From JAHEME01 sp034435035 (GTDB lineage: Bacteria > Chloroflexota > Anaerolineae > Aggregatilineales > UBA3940), in assembly GCA_034435035.1 (NCBI GenBank), contig DAOTXW010000023.1:124001-188000 (forward strand): a stretch of DNA of 64,000 nucleotides. Direction: 5' to 3'. The notes under the pieces were generated by a model. It made no database searches. It had not been told where the DNA came from and was given only the letters and a program-made list of their open reading frames with translations. The translations under genes were made by a program, and so were the position numbers. Shown here piece after piece: positions 15,122 to 22,643 of this stretch; the stretch's first letter is position 1; each line of letters opens with the position of its first letter.

Positions 15122-16138
15122 ATGGATACCATCCCCCTGGTGATCACCCTGCCGCTGGCACCTCACCTGATTGATCAGCTCGCAGCAGTCTCCTCCCGGT
15201 TGGATATCTCAGTCCGCGAAGCCAGCAGCGCCGCCGCAATCGGCGATGTCCTGAGCAATGCCGAGATACTCTATACCTGGCAAGTTGTGCCAGACCCCGC
15301 TGAGGCACCCCGCCTTCGATGGGTCCAGCTGCACGGGGCTGGAGCCGACCGGTTGTTTGAGCACGCTCTCTACACAAACACGGACATCGCCTTCACCACT
15401 ACCAGCGGCATTCATGCCGTGCCGATGGCAGAGTATGCTATCGCACAGATGCTGGCCTTTGCCCATCGTCTCCCGCTCATGTTGGCCGACCAGGCTTCCG
15501 CGACGTGGCCCACCGGGCGATGGGTCCGCTATCTTCCCTCAGAACTCTACGGCGCGACGCTCGGCATCGTCGGCTATGGAAGCATCGGCAGGAGGCTGGC
15601 ACGAGTCGCGCAGAGCCTGGGGATGCGCATCCTGGCGGTCAAGCGCGATCTCCGCAATCTGCAGGCCCGTAACCCCTTCACGCTGCCCGACACTGGCGAC
15701 CCATCTGCTGAGATACCGGATCGCATCTATCCGCCGGGGGCTTTGCATTCCTTTCTCAGAGAGTGTGACTATGTCGTGCTCACCGTTCCGCTCACGCCGC
15801 GAACACGCCATCTGATTGATGCCCCCGCCCTGCAAGCCATGAAATCAAGCGCTATCCTGATCAACATAGCGCGGGGAGATGTTGTTGACGAAAAGGCACT
15901 GATTGATGCCCTGGAAAAGCGGGTCATCGCGGGAGCCGCCCTCGATGTCTTTTGCGAAGAACCTCTGCCAGCCAGCAGTCCGTTGTGGAAGCTGCCCAAT
16001 GCAATCTTGAGCCCTCACGTGGCCGGGATCACGCCGCACTACGATGAGCGCGCTGTCGCATTGTTTGCCGAAAATTTGCGCCGGTACATAGCCGGGGATC
16101 CATTGATCAATCAAGTGGATCGGGACAGAGGCTACTGA
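15122..16138 (+). CDS. D-isomer-specific 2-hydroxyacid dehydrogenase family protein
   Basis: An NAD(P)-dependent oxidoreductase of 338 residues interconverting a 2-keto acid and D-2-hydroxy acid. The Rossmann motif GYGSIG is at 151-156, and the catalytic set Arg251 (INIARGDVVDE), Glu280 (CEEPL) and His299 (SPHVAG) is intact. The exact substrate (glyoxylate, hydroxypyruvate, phosphoglycerate or another) cannot be read from sequence; there is no C-terminal ACT domain, so classical SerA is unlikely. ATG 15122 follows GGAG at 8 nt and was preferred over ATG 15077. It lies 45 nt after the exporter gene on the same strand and converges on the CoA-transferase alpha gene. Confidence 0.9.
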   Translation: MDTIPLVITLPLAPHLIDQLAAVSSRLDISVREASSAAAIGDVLSNAEILYTWQVVPDPAEAPRLRWVQLHGAGADRLFEHALYTNTDIAFTTTSGIHAVPMAEYAIAQMLAFAHRLPLMLADQASATWPTGRWVRYLPSELYGATLGIVGYGSIGRRLARVAQSLGMRILAVKRDLRNLQARNPFTLPDTGDPSAEIPDRIYPPGALHSFLRECDYVVLTVPLTPRTRHLIDAPALQAMKSSAILINIARGDVVDEKALIDALEKRVIAGAALDVFCEEPLPASSPLWKLPNAILSPHVAGITPHYDERAVALFAENLRRYIAGDPLINQVDRDRGY

Positions 16139-16144
16139 GTCTAA

Positions 16145-16942
16145 TTACCTGCGCGGGGGCTGAAACGATTGGAGATACTGCTCAAACTGATGCGCATTGC
16201 AGGCATCGATATATCGGAGGATCTCGCCGCCGCTTATAGGGTACAACGGATAGCATGACGTAGGCCAAGCGCCACCGGGTGCGTGAACCACTGCATCCAC
16301 CACCGCAGAGGACAGATCCACCATCTCATCGAAGTGGTCTACGATCTCCTCCGCTGTAACAATCACCCTGCGCGCTCCCAGCGCCAGTTCGACATCCACC
16401 GCGCGGTTTTCATTCAGCAGGGCATTTCCTGTGCGATCGGCTTTCAGGGCATGAATCACAGCAACATCCCACGATATTGCCGGGAACGCGACCAGCTGGT
16501 TTCCGGGTTGGTAAGGATCGTCGATGATCCTGACATCCGGGCGTAGCCGCAGGAGATCGGTCCCCAGCCAGCCCAGGCCCGGCATGAAGCTGACTCCGGC
16601 CAGGTGCGCCCGGATCCCAAATGCCAGGCTGGCTTCGCTCTCTTCGATGATCCGCAGCTCGCCGCGATGAGCCGCTTCTGTGAAATTGGGCGCAAGCCCA
16701 AATACTTCCAGCCCACAGTAGCAGGTGCGGATCGCCGCGACCATCCCGCTGCCGATCAACAGATCGCTTTCGTAGCCGGCGGCAAAGCTCAGCAGGGTAA
16801 GGTTGTGGGGCCGAGGGTCCCGCTCTAGGAGCGCCCGGACAAATGCGATCGGCCGCCGGTAAAGCGTCATACCCCCGAGCGCAAGCGTATCGTCGGGTTG
16901 CACAAGCAGGGCAGCATCCTGGAGTGAGAGAAGCCTATCCAC
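16145..16942 (-). CDS. Class I CoA-transferase-like protein, alpha subunit (GctA/IpdA-like)
   Basis: The 265-residue product has the NagB/RpiA-like CoA-transferase alpha fold: LALGGMTLYRRPIAFVRALL near the N-terminus, then TLLSFAAG and a C-terminal ISGGEILRYIDA. The segment CGLEVFGLAPNF contains Glu79 at a place that recalls the glutamate of the IpdA subunit of the mycobacterial steroid-ring hydrolase. This alignment is from memory and tentative. The start is GTG, immediately after the TAA of the ADP-ribosylglycohydrolase gene, so translation is coupled. The matching beta subunit is not adjacent but encoded on the opposite strand from 18018. Substrate is unknown. Confidence 0.85.
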   Translation of the reverse strand: MDRLLSLQDAALLVQPDDTLALGGMTLYRRPIAFVRALLERDPRPHNLTLLSFAAGYESDLLIGSGMVAAIRTCYCGLEVFGLAPNFTEAAHRGELRIIEESEASLAFGIRAHLAGVSFMPGLGWLGTDLLRLRPDVRIIDDPYQPGNQLVAFPAISWDVAVIHALKADRTGNALLNENRAVDVELALGARRVIVTAEEIVDHFDEMVDLSSAVVDAVVHAPGGAWPTSCYPLYPISGGEILRYIDACNAHQFEQYLQSFQPPRR

Positions 16943-17893
16943 TTACCAGTCCCGCTCGGCCCCCCCGCTCAACCACTGCTTCTTGGCCGCCAGCCGGCCG
17001 GCAAGCTCCTCCAGCCGATCGCGTCCCTCAAGCCGCGCGATCCACGCCGCAGGCACTGCTGCCAACCCCAGACGCGCGGCCAGCAGGCTCCCCGTGATGC
17101 AGCCGACCGAATCTGAATCCCCGGGGATATTGACCGCACGCCGCACGGCACTCACATAGTCATCGGGATAGCGCACAGCACAGTAGACCGCCATCGCCAC
17201 TGCTTCGGGGGCAATCCACCCACTGCCAATATGGTTCAGGGCAGCCAATTCATCATTCCAGGCAGCCACATGGTCAACACGCAGCATCACTGCACCAAAC
17301 TCATCAGAGATACCGTCCGTGAATTCCAGCACTGCGCGGGTCCAGTCTGAAGGGTGTACGCCATCTAGAGCCAACTTCACCAGATAGGCCGCCCCTATCG
17401 CTGAAGCATCAGCCGCGGGATGGGCGTGGGTTGCAATCCCGGTTGCATGGGCCACTTCGCGTAAGCGCACCGGGTCATGCTGGTACAGGTAGCCGACCCC
17501 CGCCATCCGAATCGCAGAGCCGTTGCCTTTCGCGGTGGAGACACCTGCCTCACGCCAGGAGATGCCGGCTTCCAGGGTACGGATAGCCTCGGTGATCGTG
17601 TGCCCGGGTGCCCGGTTATTCTCAGGTGAATTGCTCCATGCAATCAGGTTGCGCGTGACAGCCTGCATCAGCGTGTCAATATCCTGCTCGCCAGCCTCAA
17701 CCAGTGCCTCAGTCACAGCAACCGTGGTTTGGGTATCGTCTGTCACCAGAGCCGGGCTGGGCGGCTCCAGGATGCCATTCTCGCCATAAATAACGGCCAC
17801 TTTCTGCATCGGCAGAAACTCGATAGGCCAACCCAGCGCATCTCCGAGAGCCAGCCCATACAGCAGAGCCTGCGCGCGCTCGTACTCGGACAT
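16943..17893 (-). CDS. ADP-ribosylglycohydrolase family protein
   Basis: The 316-residue product has the all-helical ADP-ribosylhydrolase (DraG/ARH) pattern. It shows LALGDALGWPIEF near the start, TDDTQTTVAV (metal-binding Asp pair), GNGSAIRMAGVG and the C-terminal metal site GDSDSVGCITG. Members remove ADP-ribose from proteins or hydrolyse related N-glycosidic bonds; the target here is unknown. ATG 17893 is preceded by GAGGTGG, which decides the start over an upstream in-frame GTG. It has its own divergent promoter and leads directly (TAAGTG) into the CoA-transferase alpha gene. Placement between two subunits of one enzyme is unusual. Confidence 0.9.
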   Translation of the reverse strand: MSEYERAQALLYGLALGDALGWPIEFLPMQKVAVIYGENGILEPPSPALVTDDTQTTVAVTEALVEAGEQDIDTLMQAVTRNLIAWSNSPENNRAPGHTITEAIRTLEAGISWREAGVSTAKGNGSAIRMAGVGYLYQHDPVRLREVAHATGIATHAHPAADASAIGAAYLVKLALDGVHPSDWTRAVLEFTDGISDEFGAVMLRVDHVAAWNDELAALNHIGSGWIAPEAVAMAVYCAVRYPDDYVSAVRRAVNIPGDSDSVGCITGSLLAARLGLAAVPAAWIARLEGRDRLEELAGRLAAKKQWLSGGAERDW

Positions 17894-17913
17894 TTCCACC
17901 TCGACGCAACCGG

Positions 17914-17943
17914 ATAGTAACTTAGTCTACAACACAGACTCAA
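17914..17943 (-). promoter_or_regulatory. Promoter for the ADP-ribosylglycohydrolase/CoA-transferase alpha operon
   Basis: Minus-strand TTGAGT (17943-17938), an 18-nt spacer and TACTAT (17919-17914). The start codon lies about 20 nt downstream of the -10. Confidence 0.65.
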
Positions 17944-17982
17944 CACGGTGCAACCAGAACACGGCTTCCACATGCCGGGCGA

Positions 17983-18011
17983 GTGACAAGCTCTCCCAGC
18001 TGTGCTACCAT
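17983..18011 (+). promoter_or_regulatory. Promoter with -10 six nt before the GTG start (leaderless candidate)
   Basis: GTGACA at 17983-17988, a 17-nt spacer and TACCAT at 18006-18011 with extended-10 TGC. The GTG start is at 18018, where transcription itself is expected to begin, and no Shine-Dalgarno is visible. Confidence 0.65.
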
Positions 18012-18017
18012 GACCCT

Positions 18018-18842
18018 GTGGCAACTGATCTGTCCCCAACTACCGATGAGATTATGATCGCCTGCATCGCCCGCCTGCTGGCAGACGGTGATACGGTCGC
18101 ACAGGGACTCGCAACCCCACTGGTTGCGGCAGGGTTTCTGCTGGCCAAACTCACGCATGCCCCTGACCTGCGATTTGCATCCGCCATCGGGCAAGCCCTG
18201 TGTGAGGACTGGGCCCCCCTTGGGCTTGCCCGCGTCGAGGAGCTGTGGCTGGGCAAGGCACTGGTCGGCATGGGTTTCGGGCGTGTCGTGACTGAGATTA
18301 TGCCCAACCAGCACTTCAAGGAGTTCTTTCGGCCCGGCCAGATCGACCAGCGCGGTAATTTCAACAACATTGCCCTGGGCTCGGACTACCACCATCCATT
18401 CCTGCGGCTACCGGGCGCCGGCGGGATACCCGATGTCAGCACCTATTGCGACGGGGTGTACATTTACGTGCCCCGTCACTCCCGGGTGACATTTGTTGAG
18501 AAAACTGACTTTGTGAGCGGCCTGGGACATATGCCAGGGCGAACGCGCGGTGCAGGGCCGAAGGCCTGCATCACCGATCTGGGGCTGTTCGACTGGCATA
18601 GTGGCAGGATGCGCCTCGTGACGCACCACCCGGGAGTTACCGTTGACCAGATTCGGCGCAAAACCGGGTTCGATCTGGATGTCGCACCGGACGTGAGTGA
18701 GACGCCCCCGCCGACCGGCGATGAGATCCGTCTGCTGCGTGAGGTCATCGATCCGCTGTCCGTTCGCAAGCTGGAAGTTCTTGGTGGCCAGGCACGTCGG
18801 GATCTCATTCGCCAGATATTGGAGCAGGAAGGAGCGCTTTGA
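18018..18842 (+). CDS. Class I CoA-transferase-like protein, beta subunit (GctB/IpdB-like)
   Basis: The 274-residue product matches the beta subunit of glutaconate/3-oxoacid CoA-transferases: RGNFNNIALG, a Gly-rich LPGAGGIPDVSTY, and the C-terminal LITxxG-like ACITDLGLFDW and MRLVTHHPGVTVDQI. In the segment aligned by eye with the catalytic glutamate of true transferases (PDLRFASAIG) an alanine stands where Glu is expected. With the alpha subunit this suggests an IpdAB-like CoA-ester hydrolase/ring-cleaving enzyme rather than a transferase, a tentative reading. GTG 18018 was chosen because the promoter implies a leaderless mRNA; ATG 18054 is an alternative. The stop overlaps the thioesterase start. 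Confidence 0.83.
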   Translation: MATDLSPTTDEIMIACIARLLADGDTVAQGLATPLVAAGFLLAKLTHAPDLRFASAIGQALCEDWAPLGLARVEELWLGKALVGMGFGRVVTEIMPNQHFKEFFRPGQIDQRGNFNNIALGSDYHHPFLRLPGAGGIPDVSTYCDGVYIYVPRHSRVTFVEKTDFVSGLGHMPGRTRGAGPKACITDLGLFDWHSGRMRLVTHHPGVTVDQIRRKTGFDLDVAPDVSETPPPTGDEIRLLREVIDPLSVRKLEVLGGQARRDLIRQILEQEGAL

Positions 18843-19264
18843 CCGATCCAGCCGTGCCCTCCAAACAGCCGGTAGAGACAACTTTCCATGTCCGCTTCGC
18901 TGAAACTGACGCCATGGGCGTGGTGCACCATTCCGCCTACGTGATCTATCTGGAGGAAGGGCGAAGCGAATTCGGCCGCCGCCGGGGAGCGCCTTACGCC
19001 GCTCTGGAGGCGGCAGGCTTCTCGCTGGCAGTCACTGACCTGCACATTCGTTACCTGGCCCCGGCGCATTATGGGCAGCAGGTCACCGTGCGAACCTGGA
19101 TCGCAAAGCTCCAGAGCCGCGCAATCACCTATCAATACAAGATCTTTGAGGCCAGCACCCGAACCCTGCTGGTCACCGCCGAAACGCGCCTGGTCTGCAT
19201 CGACCGTTACAACCATGTGGTGCGTCTTCCCGAGCAATGGGCAGATGCCCTGGGCAGAATCTGA
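18839..19264 (+). CDS. Hotdog-fold acyl-CoA thioesterase (YbgC/FadM type)
   Basis: A 141-residue 4-hydroxybenzoyl-CoA-thioesterase-like protein. The signature FAETDAMGVVHHSAY contains catalytic Asp24, followed by the hotdog helix YVIYLEEGRSEF and strands IRYLAPAHYG. Such enzymes hydrolyse acyl-CoA esters in the cytoplasm. The start codon is TTG inside the TGA of the preceding gene, supported by a strong AGGAAGGAG 6 nt upstream. Translational coupling to the CoA-transferase beta subunit supports a shared role in CoA-ester turnover. Confidence 0.92.
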   Translation: MTDPAVPSKQPVETTFHVRFAETDAMGVVHHSAYVIYLEEGRSEFGRRRGAPYAALEAAGFSLAVTDLHIRYLAPAHYGQQVTVRTWIAKLQSRAITYQYKIFEASTRTLLVTAETRLVCIDRYNHVVRLPEQWADALGRI

Positions 19265-19268
19265 TCGG

Positions 19269-19296
19269 TTGCCTGCGCCGCCAGTATAGGTACAAT
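19269..19296 (+). promoter_or_regulatory. Promoter with -10 six nt before the ATG of the kinase gene (leaderless candidate)
   Basis: TTGCCT at 19269-19274, a 16-nt spacer and TACAAT at 19291-19296. The ATG at 19303 falls exactly where transcription should start; no Shine-Dalgarno precedes it. Confidence 0.7.
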
Positions 19297-19302
19297 ACAG
19301 TT

Positions 19303-20472
19303 ATGGCTGATAACCCGCTTCTCAACAACCGCTATCGCCTTATCGAGCAAGTGGGCTCGGGCGGCATGGCGATCATTTACCGCGCACAGGACATGGAGCT
19401 GAATCGCCAGGTGGCTGTCAAGATTCTGCGGCCAAGCCTGGTGGATGATCCCGAGTTCCTGATGCGATTCCGCCGTGAAGCTCAGGCAGCTGCCAATCTG
19501 ACGCATCCAAACATCGTCACCGTACATGATGTCGGGTACGATGGCCCCAAAACTCACTACATAGTCATGGAGTATGTGAGCGGGCAGGATCTCAAGAGGC
19601 TGATCCGCGCCCAGGGGGCACTCGATGTCGATACCGCGCTGGCAATCGTGGTCGAAGTGTGCAAGGGGGTCGGCTTCGCCCATCGCTCCAACCTGGTGCA
19701 CTGCGATGTCAAGCCCCAGAACATCCTGATCACGCAGGAACACGCCATTAAGGTGACCGATTTCGGGATTGCCCGGGCTTTGTCCGGCGCCCTGCCGGCC
19801 CAGGAAGAGATCGTGTGGGGGAGCCCACATTACTTCGCGCCGGAGCAGGCCGCGGGGGAAGGGTGCACACCGGCTTCCGACGTCTACTCGATCGGGATTG
19901 TGCTGTTCGAGCTGCTTACCGGGAGACTGCCTTTCCTCGGCACCGATTACCGTGAGCTGGCTATGGCCCACCTCAAACAGCAGCCACCTTCGCTTGCCAG
20001 CATTAACCCGGCGCTCCCTCCCGAATTGGATCGAATCATCAGCAAAGTCCTTTCCAAAGAGCCTTCAGCGCGCTATCGCACTGCGGACCAGCTGGGGCGA
20101 ATCCTGGAGAAGTACCGGGATCAGGGCCGTCAGCCCACTTCAAACTTCGTAACGCCATCTCAAGGGGCATCGGCGCCTCCGCCGCCAGCCAGCCAAGCTA
20201 CCGTCAGAGGCCGTGCGCAGTTACCCGCCGATGACACCATCCCGTCACTGCCGCCGATCAATGTCGATGACTACGTGCCCCGGCCAACCTTCACCCCGCC
20301 GCCTGCGCCCGATCAGTACGTCATAGATTACTATGACGAGCCAGCTCCTCCAGACAGCGACCGGGCCGCCGCGCTGGATATCTATGGCATCGTTCTGGGG
20401 GTGCTGGCTGCTGTGGCTGTTCTGGGCCTCATCCCGCTGTGGCTCACTGTCTATCTCACCCTCAGCCGCTGA
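19303..20472 (+). CDS. Membrane-anchored serine/threonine protein kinase (PknB-like)
   Basis: The 389-residue protein has a Hanks-type kinase domain (about 11-270): glycine loop VGSGGMAIIY, ATP-binding Lys40 in VAVKIL, catalytic loop HCDVKPQN and DFG in VTDFGIAR. The HRD arginine is replaced by cysteine, a non-RD kinase, which usually means activation-loop phosphorylation is not needed. A Pro-rich linker follows, and one transmembrane helix at the extreme C-terminus (about 363-388) leaves almost no extracellular sensor, so ligand sensing via PASTA domains is absent. An upstream in-frame extension of 22 codons was rejected because the promoter -10 lies inside it. No phosphatase gene is adjacent. 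Confidence 0.93.
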   Translation: MADNPLLNNRYRLIEQVGSGGMAIIYRAQDMELNRQVAVKILRPSLVDDPEFLMRFRREAQAAANLTHPNIVTVHDVGYDGPKTHYIVMEYVSGQDLKRLIRAQGALDVDTALAIVVEVCKGVGFAHRSNLVHCDVKPQNILITQEHAIKVTDFGIARALSGALPAQEEIVWGSPHYFAPEQAAGEGCTPASDVYSIGIVLFELLTGRLPFLGTDYRELAMAHLKQQPPSLASINPALPPELDRIISKVLSKEPSARYRTADQLGRILEKYRDQGRQPTSNFVTPSQGASAPPPPASQATVRGRAQLPADDTIPSLPPINVDDYVPRPTFTPPPAPDQYVIDYYDEPAPPDSDRAAALDIYGIVLGVLAAVAVLGLIPLWLTVYLTLSR

Positions 20473-20500
20473 CGGGATGCAGCGTGCAGAGCGTCTGACT

Positions 20501-20529
20501 TTGAACGCGATCCGGCCTTCTGTTATAAT
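20501..20529 (+). promoter_or_regulatory. ftsH promoter
   Basis: TTGAAC at 20501-20506, a 17-nt spacer and consensus TATAAT at 20524-20529 with an upstream TG. This is the strongest promoter match in the window; the predicted leader is about 100 nt. Confidence 0.85.
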
Positions 20530-20535
20530 CCGGAT

Positions 20536-20553
20536 GCCAGTCTGCAAACTGGC
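20536..20553 (+). promoter_or_regulatory. Hairpin at the predicted 5' end of the ftsH mRNA
   Basis: GCCAGT-CTGCAA-ACTGGC forms a 6-bp perfect stem starting about 7 nt after the -10, so it would cap the transcript. A 5'-terminal stem commonly protects mRNA from decay; that role is inferred. Confidence 0.45.
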
Positions 20554-20634
20554 CCATAGGCTTGGGAGTATCAACCGACACGATGCTGAGGCCTATCGGC
20601 GCGCAAGCGCCGTTTGCTGTACAGGAGCTCAAGG

Positions 20635-22575
20635 GTGAATTCAACGCGATTCAGACATGGGTTTGTGTATTTACTGTTCATCTTGGCTGTGGGCGTTATC
20701 ATCATGGCCGCGCTGGCCCGGAATGATAACCCCGATGAATGGGCGATCAGCGATGTGGCATCCGCTGCCAGAGAAGGGCAGATCGAGAAGATCGTCGTCA
20801 GCGATACCAATCAGCTGGTGATCACCCTGGCAGACGGCAGCACCGCAGTAGCGACCAAAGATCCAACCAGCACCGCTCCTGAGCAGCTTGCCGCGCTTGG
20901 TGTCTCGCCTGATGAGCTTGCGGACATCGAGTGGGTAAACCAGAAAACTACCAACTGGCAGAGCATCATCACGGCCCTGATGTACTTGCTTCCCCTGCTT
21001 ATCGTCGTCGGCGTCATCTACATGATGCTGCGCCAGGCCCAGGGGACAAACAACCAGGCGCTCTCCTTTGGCAAGAGCCGCGCCCGCATGTTCACCGGCG
21101 ACCAGCCCACCGTGACCTTTGATGATGTCGCGGGGGCGGATGAAGCGAAAGAAGAGCTGGCCGAGGTCGTGGAGTTCTTGCGCGAGCCGGACAAGTTCAT
21201 CCAGCTCGGTGCACGCATCCCCAAGGGGGTTCTGCTGGTCGGCCCGCCCGGAACGGGCAAAACGCTGCTGGCCAAGGCCGTCAGCGGCGAGGCCGGTGTC
21301 CCTTTCTTTTCAATATCGGGTTCTGAGTTCGTTGAGATGTTCGTCGGCGTGGGCGCCAGCCGCGTGCGCGACCTGTTTGAGCAGGCGAAGCGCCACAGTC
21401 CTTGTATCGTGTTTGTTGACGAGATCGACGCAGTTGGCCGCCACCGCGGGGCTGGCCTGGGCGGATCCCATGATGAGCGCGAACAGACCCTCAACCAAAT
21501 CCTGGTTGAAATGGATGGCTTTGACACAGACACCAATGTCATTATTGTAGCAGCCACCAATCGCCCGGACATCCTCGATCCAGCCCTTCTGCGGCCGGGC
21601 CGCTTTGATCGTCGCGTGGTTCTGGATAGGCCCGATGTCCGGGGCCGCGAAGGCATCCTTAAGGTGCATGTTCGCGGCAAACCGCTGGGCAGCGATGTGG
21701 ACCTGAGTGTCCTGGCGCGCGCCACACCCGGCTTCGTGGGCGCCGACCTCGAGAACATGGTCAACGAAGCTGCAATCCTTGCGGCGCGCCGCAACAAGAA
21801 GACCATCAATATGTCCGAGTTTCAGGAGGCAATCGAACGCGTCATCGCCGGCCCGGAGCGCCGCAGCCGCCTCATCAGCCCCGAAGAACGCAAGATCACA
21901 GCCTACCACGAAGCCGGGCACGCTGTGGTCGCCTACATGCTGCCCAACTGCGATCCGGTGCTCAAGGTCACGATCATCCCGCGCGGGATGGCCGGCGGGT
22001 ACACCATGTCCCTGCCTGAGGATATGATGTTCATGTCCCGCTCCAAGTTCCGCGATGTCATCGCCATGGCACTTGGCGGGCGCGTGTCTGAAGAGCTGAC
22101 TTTCAACGAGATCACCACTGGCGCCAGCGACGATCTGGATCGCGTGACAAAAATCGCACGCAACATGGTCACCCGCTACGGCATGAGTGAGCGGTTGGGT
22201 CCGATGATATTTGGCCAGAAGGAAGAGCTTGTCTTTCTCGGCCGGGAGATAGGGGAGCAGCGCGACTACAGTGAGGCCGTAGCGGAGGAGATCGATGCTG
22301 AAGTACGCCGCATCGTGAGCGAAGCCTACGAGCGCGCACGCACCATCTTGACCGACAATCGTGAGCGCCTTGAGATGATCGCCGAGGCCCTGCTTGATGT
22401 TGAGACCCTCGATCGCGAGGCATTCGAACGGCTCATGGAGGGGGAAATCGAGCAGCCCCGCCTCAGTACCAGCTCTCGCCAGCCTGCGGCGCGGGCCGAA
22501 CGACCGCCGGTCGCGTCTGAGTCCGAAGATACCGGACCTTCCCTTGACCTGCCGCCAGCCCCGGCGCCCGCCTGA
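20635..22575 (+). CDS. ftsH: ATP-dependent zinc metalloprotease FtsH
   Basis: A membrane AAA+ protease that extracts and degrades membrane and unstable cytosolic proteins. The 646-residue product has two N-terminal transmembrane helices (about 7-27 and 104-125) bracketing a short periplasmic domain. The AAA module has Walker A GPPGTGKT at 203-210, Walker B IVFVDEID and second region of homology PALLRPGRFDR. The zinc site HEAGH is at 425-429. GTG 20635 follows AGGAG at 7 nt and immediately precedes the first helix, so the upstream TTG was rejected. The C-terminal 40 residues are Pro/Ala-rich and disordered. A strong promoter and a strong terminator make it monocistronic. Confidence 0.98.
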   Translation: MNSTRFRHGFVYLLFILAVGVIIMAALARNDNPDEWAISDVASAAREGQIEKIVVSDTNQLVITLADGSTAVATKDPTSTAPEQLAALGVSPDELADIEWVNQKTTNWQSIITALMYLLPLLIVVGVIYMMLRQAQGTNNQALSFGKSRARMFTGDQPTVTFDDVAGADEAKEELAEVVEFLREPDKFIQLGARIPKGVLLVGPPGTGKTLLAKAVSGEAGVPFFSISGSEFVEMFVGVGASRVRDLFEQAKRHSPCIVFVDEIDAVGRHRGAGLGGSHDEREQTLNQILVEMDGFDTDTNVIIVAATNRPDILDPALLRPGRFDRRVVLDRPDVRGREGILKVHVRGKPLGSDVDLSVLARATPGFVGADLENMVNEAAILAARRNKKTINMSEFQEAIERVIAGPERRSRLISPEERKITAYHEAGHAVVAYMLPNCDPVLKVTIIPRGMAGGYTMSLPEDMMFMSRSKFRDVIAMALGGRVSEELTFNEITTGASDDLDRVTKIARNMVTRYGMSERLGPMIFGQKEELVFLGREIGEQRDYSEAVAEEIDAEVRRIVSEAYERARTILTDNRERLEMIAEALLDVETLDREAFERLMEGEIEQPRLSTSSRQPAARAERPPVASESEDTGPSLDLPPAPAPA

Positions 22576-22601
22576 CTCCGCTGCATATTCCGCTTTTGCC
22601 C

Positions 22602-22638
22602 AGAACGGGGCTTCAAAAGGAAGCCCCGTTCTTCTTTA
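22602..22638 (+). terminator. Rho-independent terminator of ftsH
   Basis: AGAACGGGGCTTC pairs perfectly over 13 bp with GAAGCCCCGTTCT around a 5-nt AAAAG loop, then TCTTTAT. It lies between the convergent ftsH and acyl-CoA ligase stops and probably serves both. Confidence 0.9.
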
Positions 22639-22643
22639 TCTGC

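Noticed and set aside
16943..17893. ADP-ribosylglycohydrolase as part of a DarTG-like or NAD-based defence system
   Set aside because: No ADP-ribosyltransferase, macrodomain or other defence gene nearby; context is CoA-ester metabolism.
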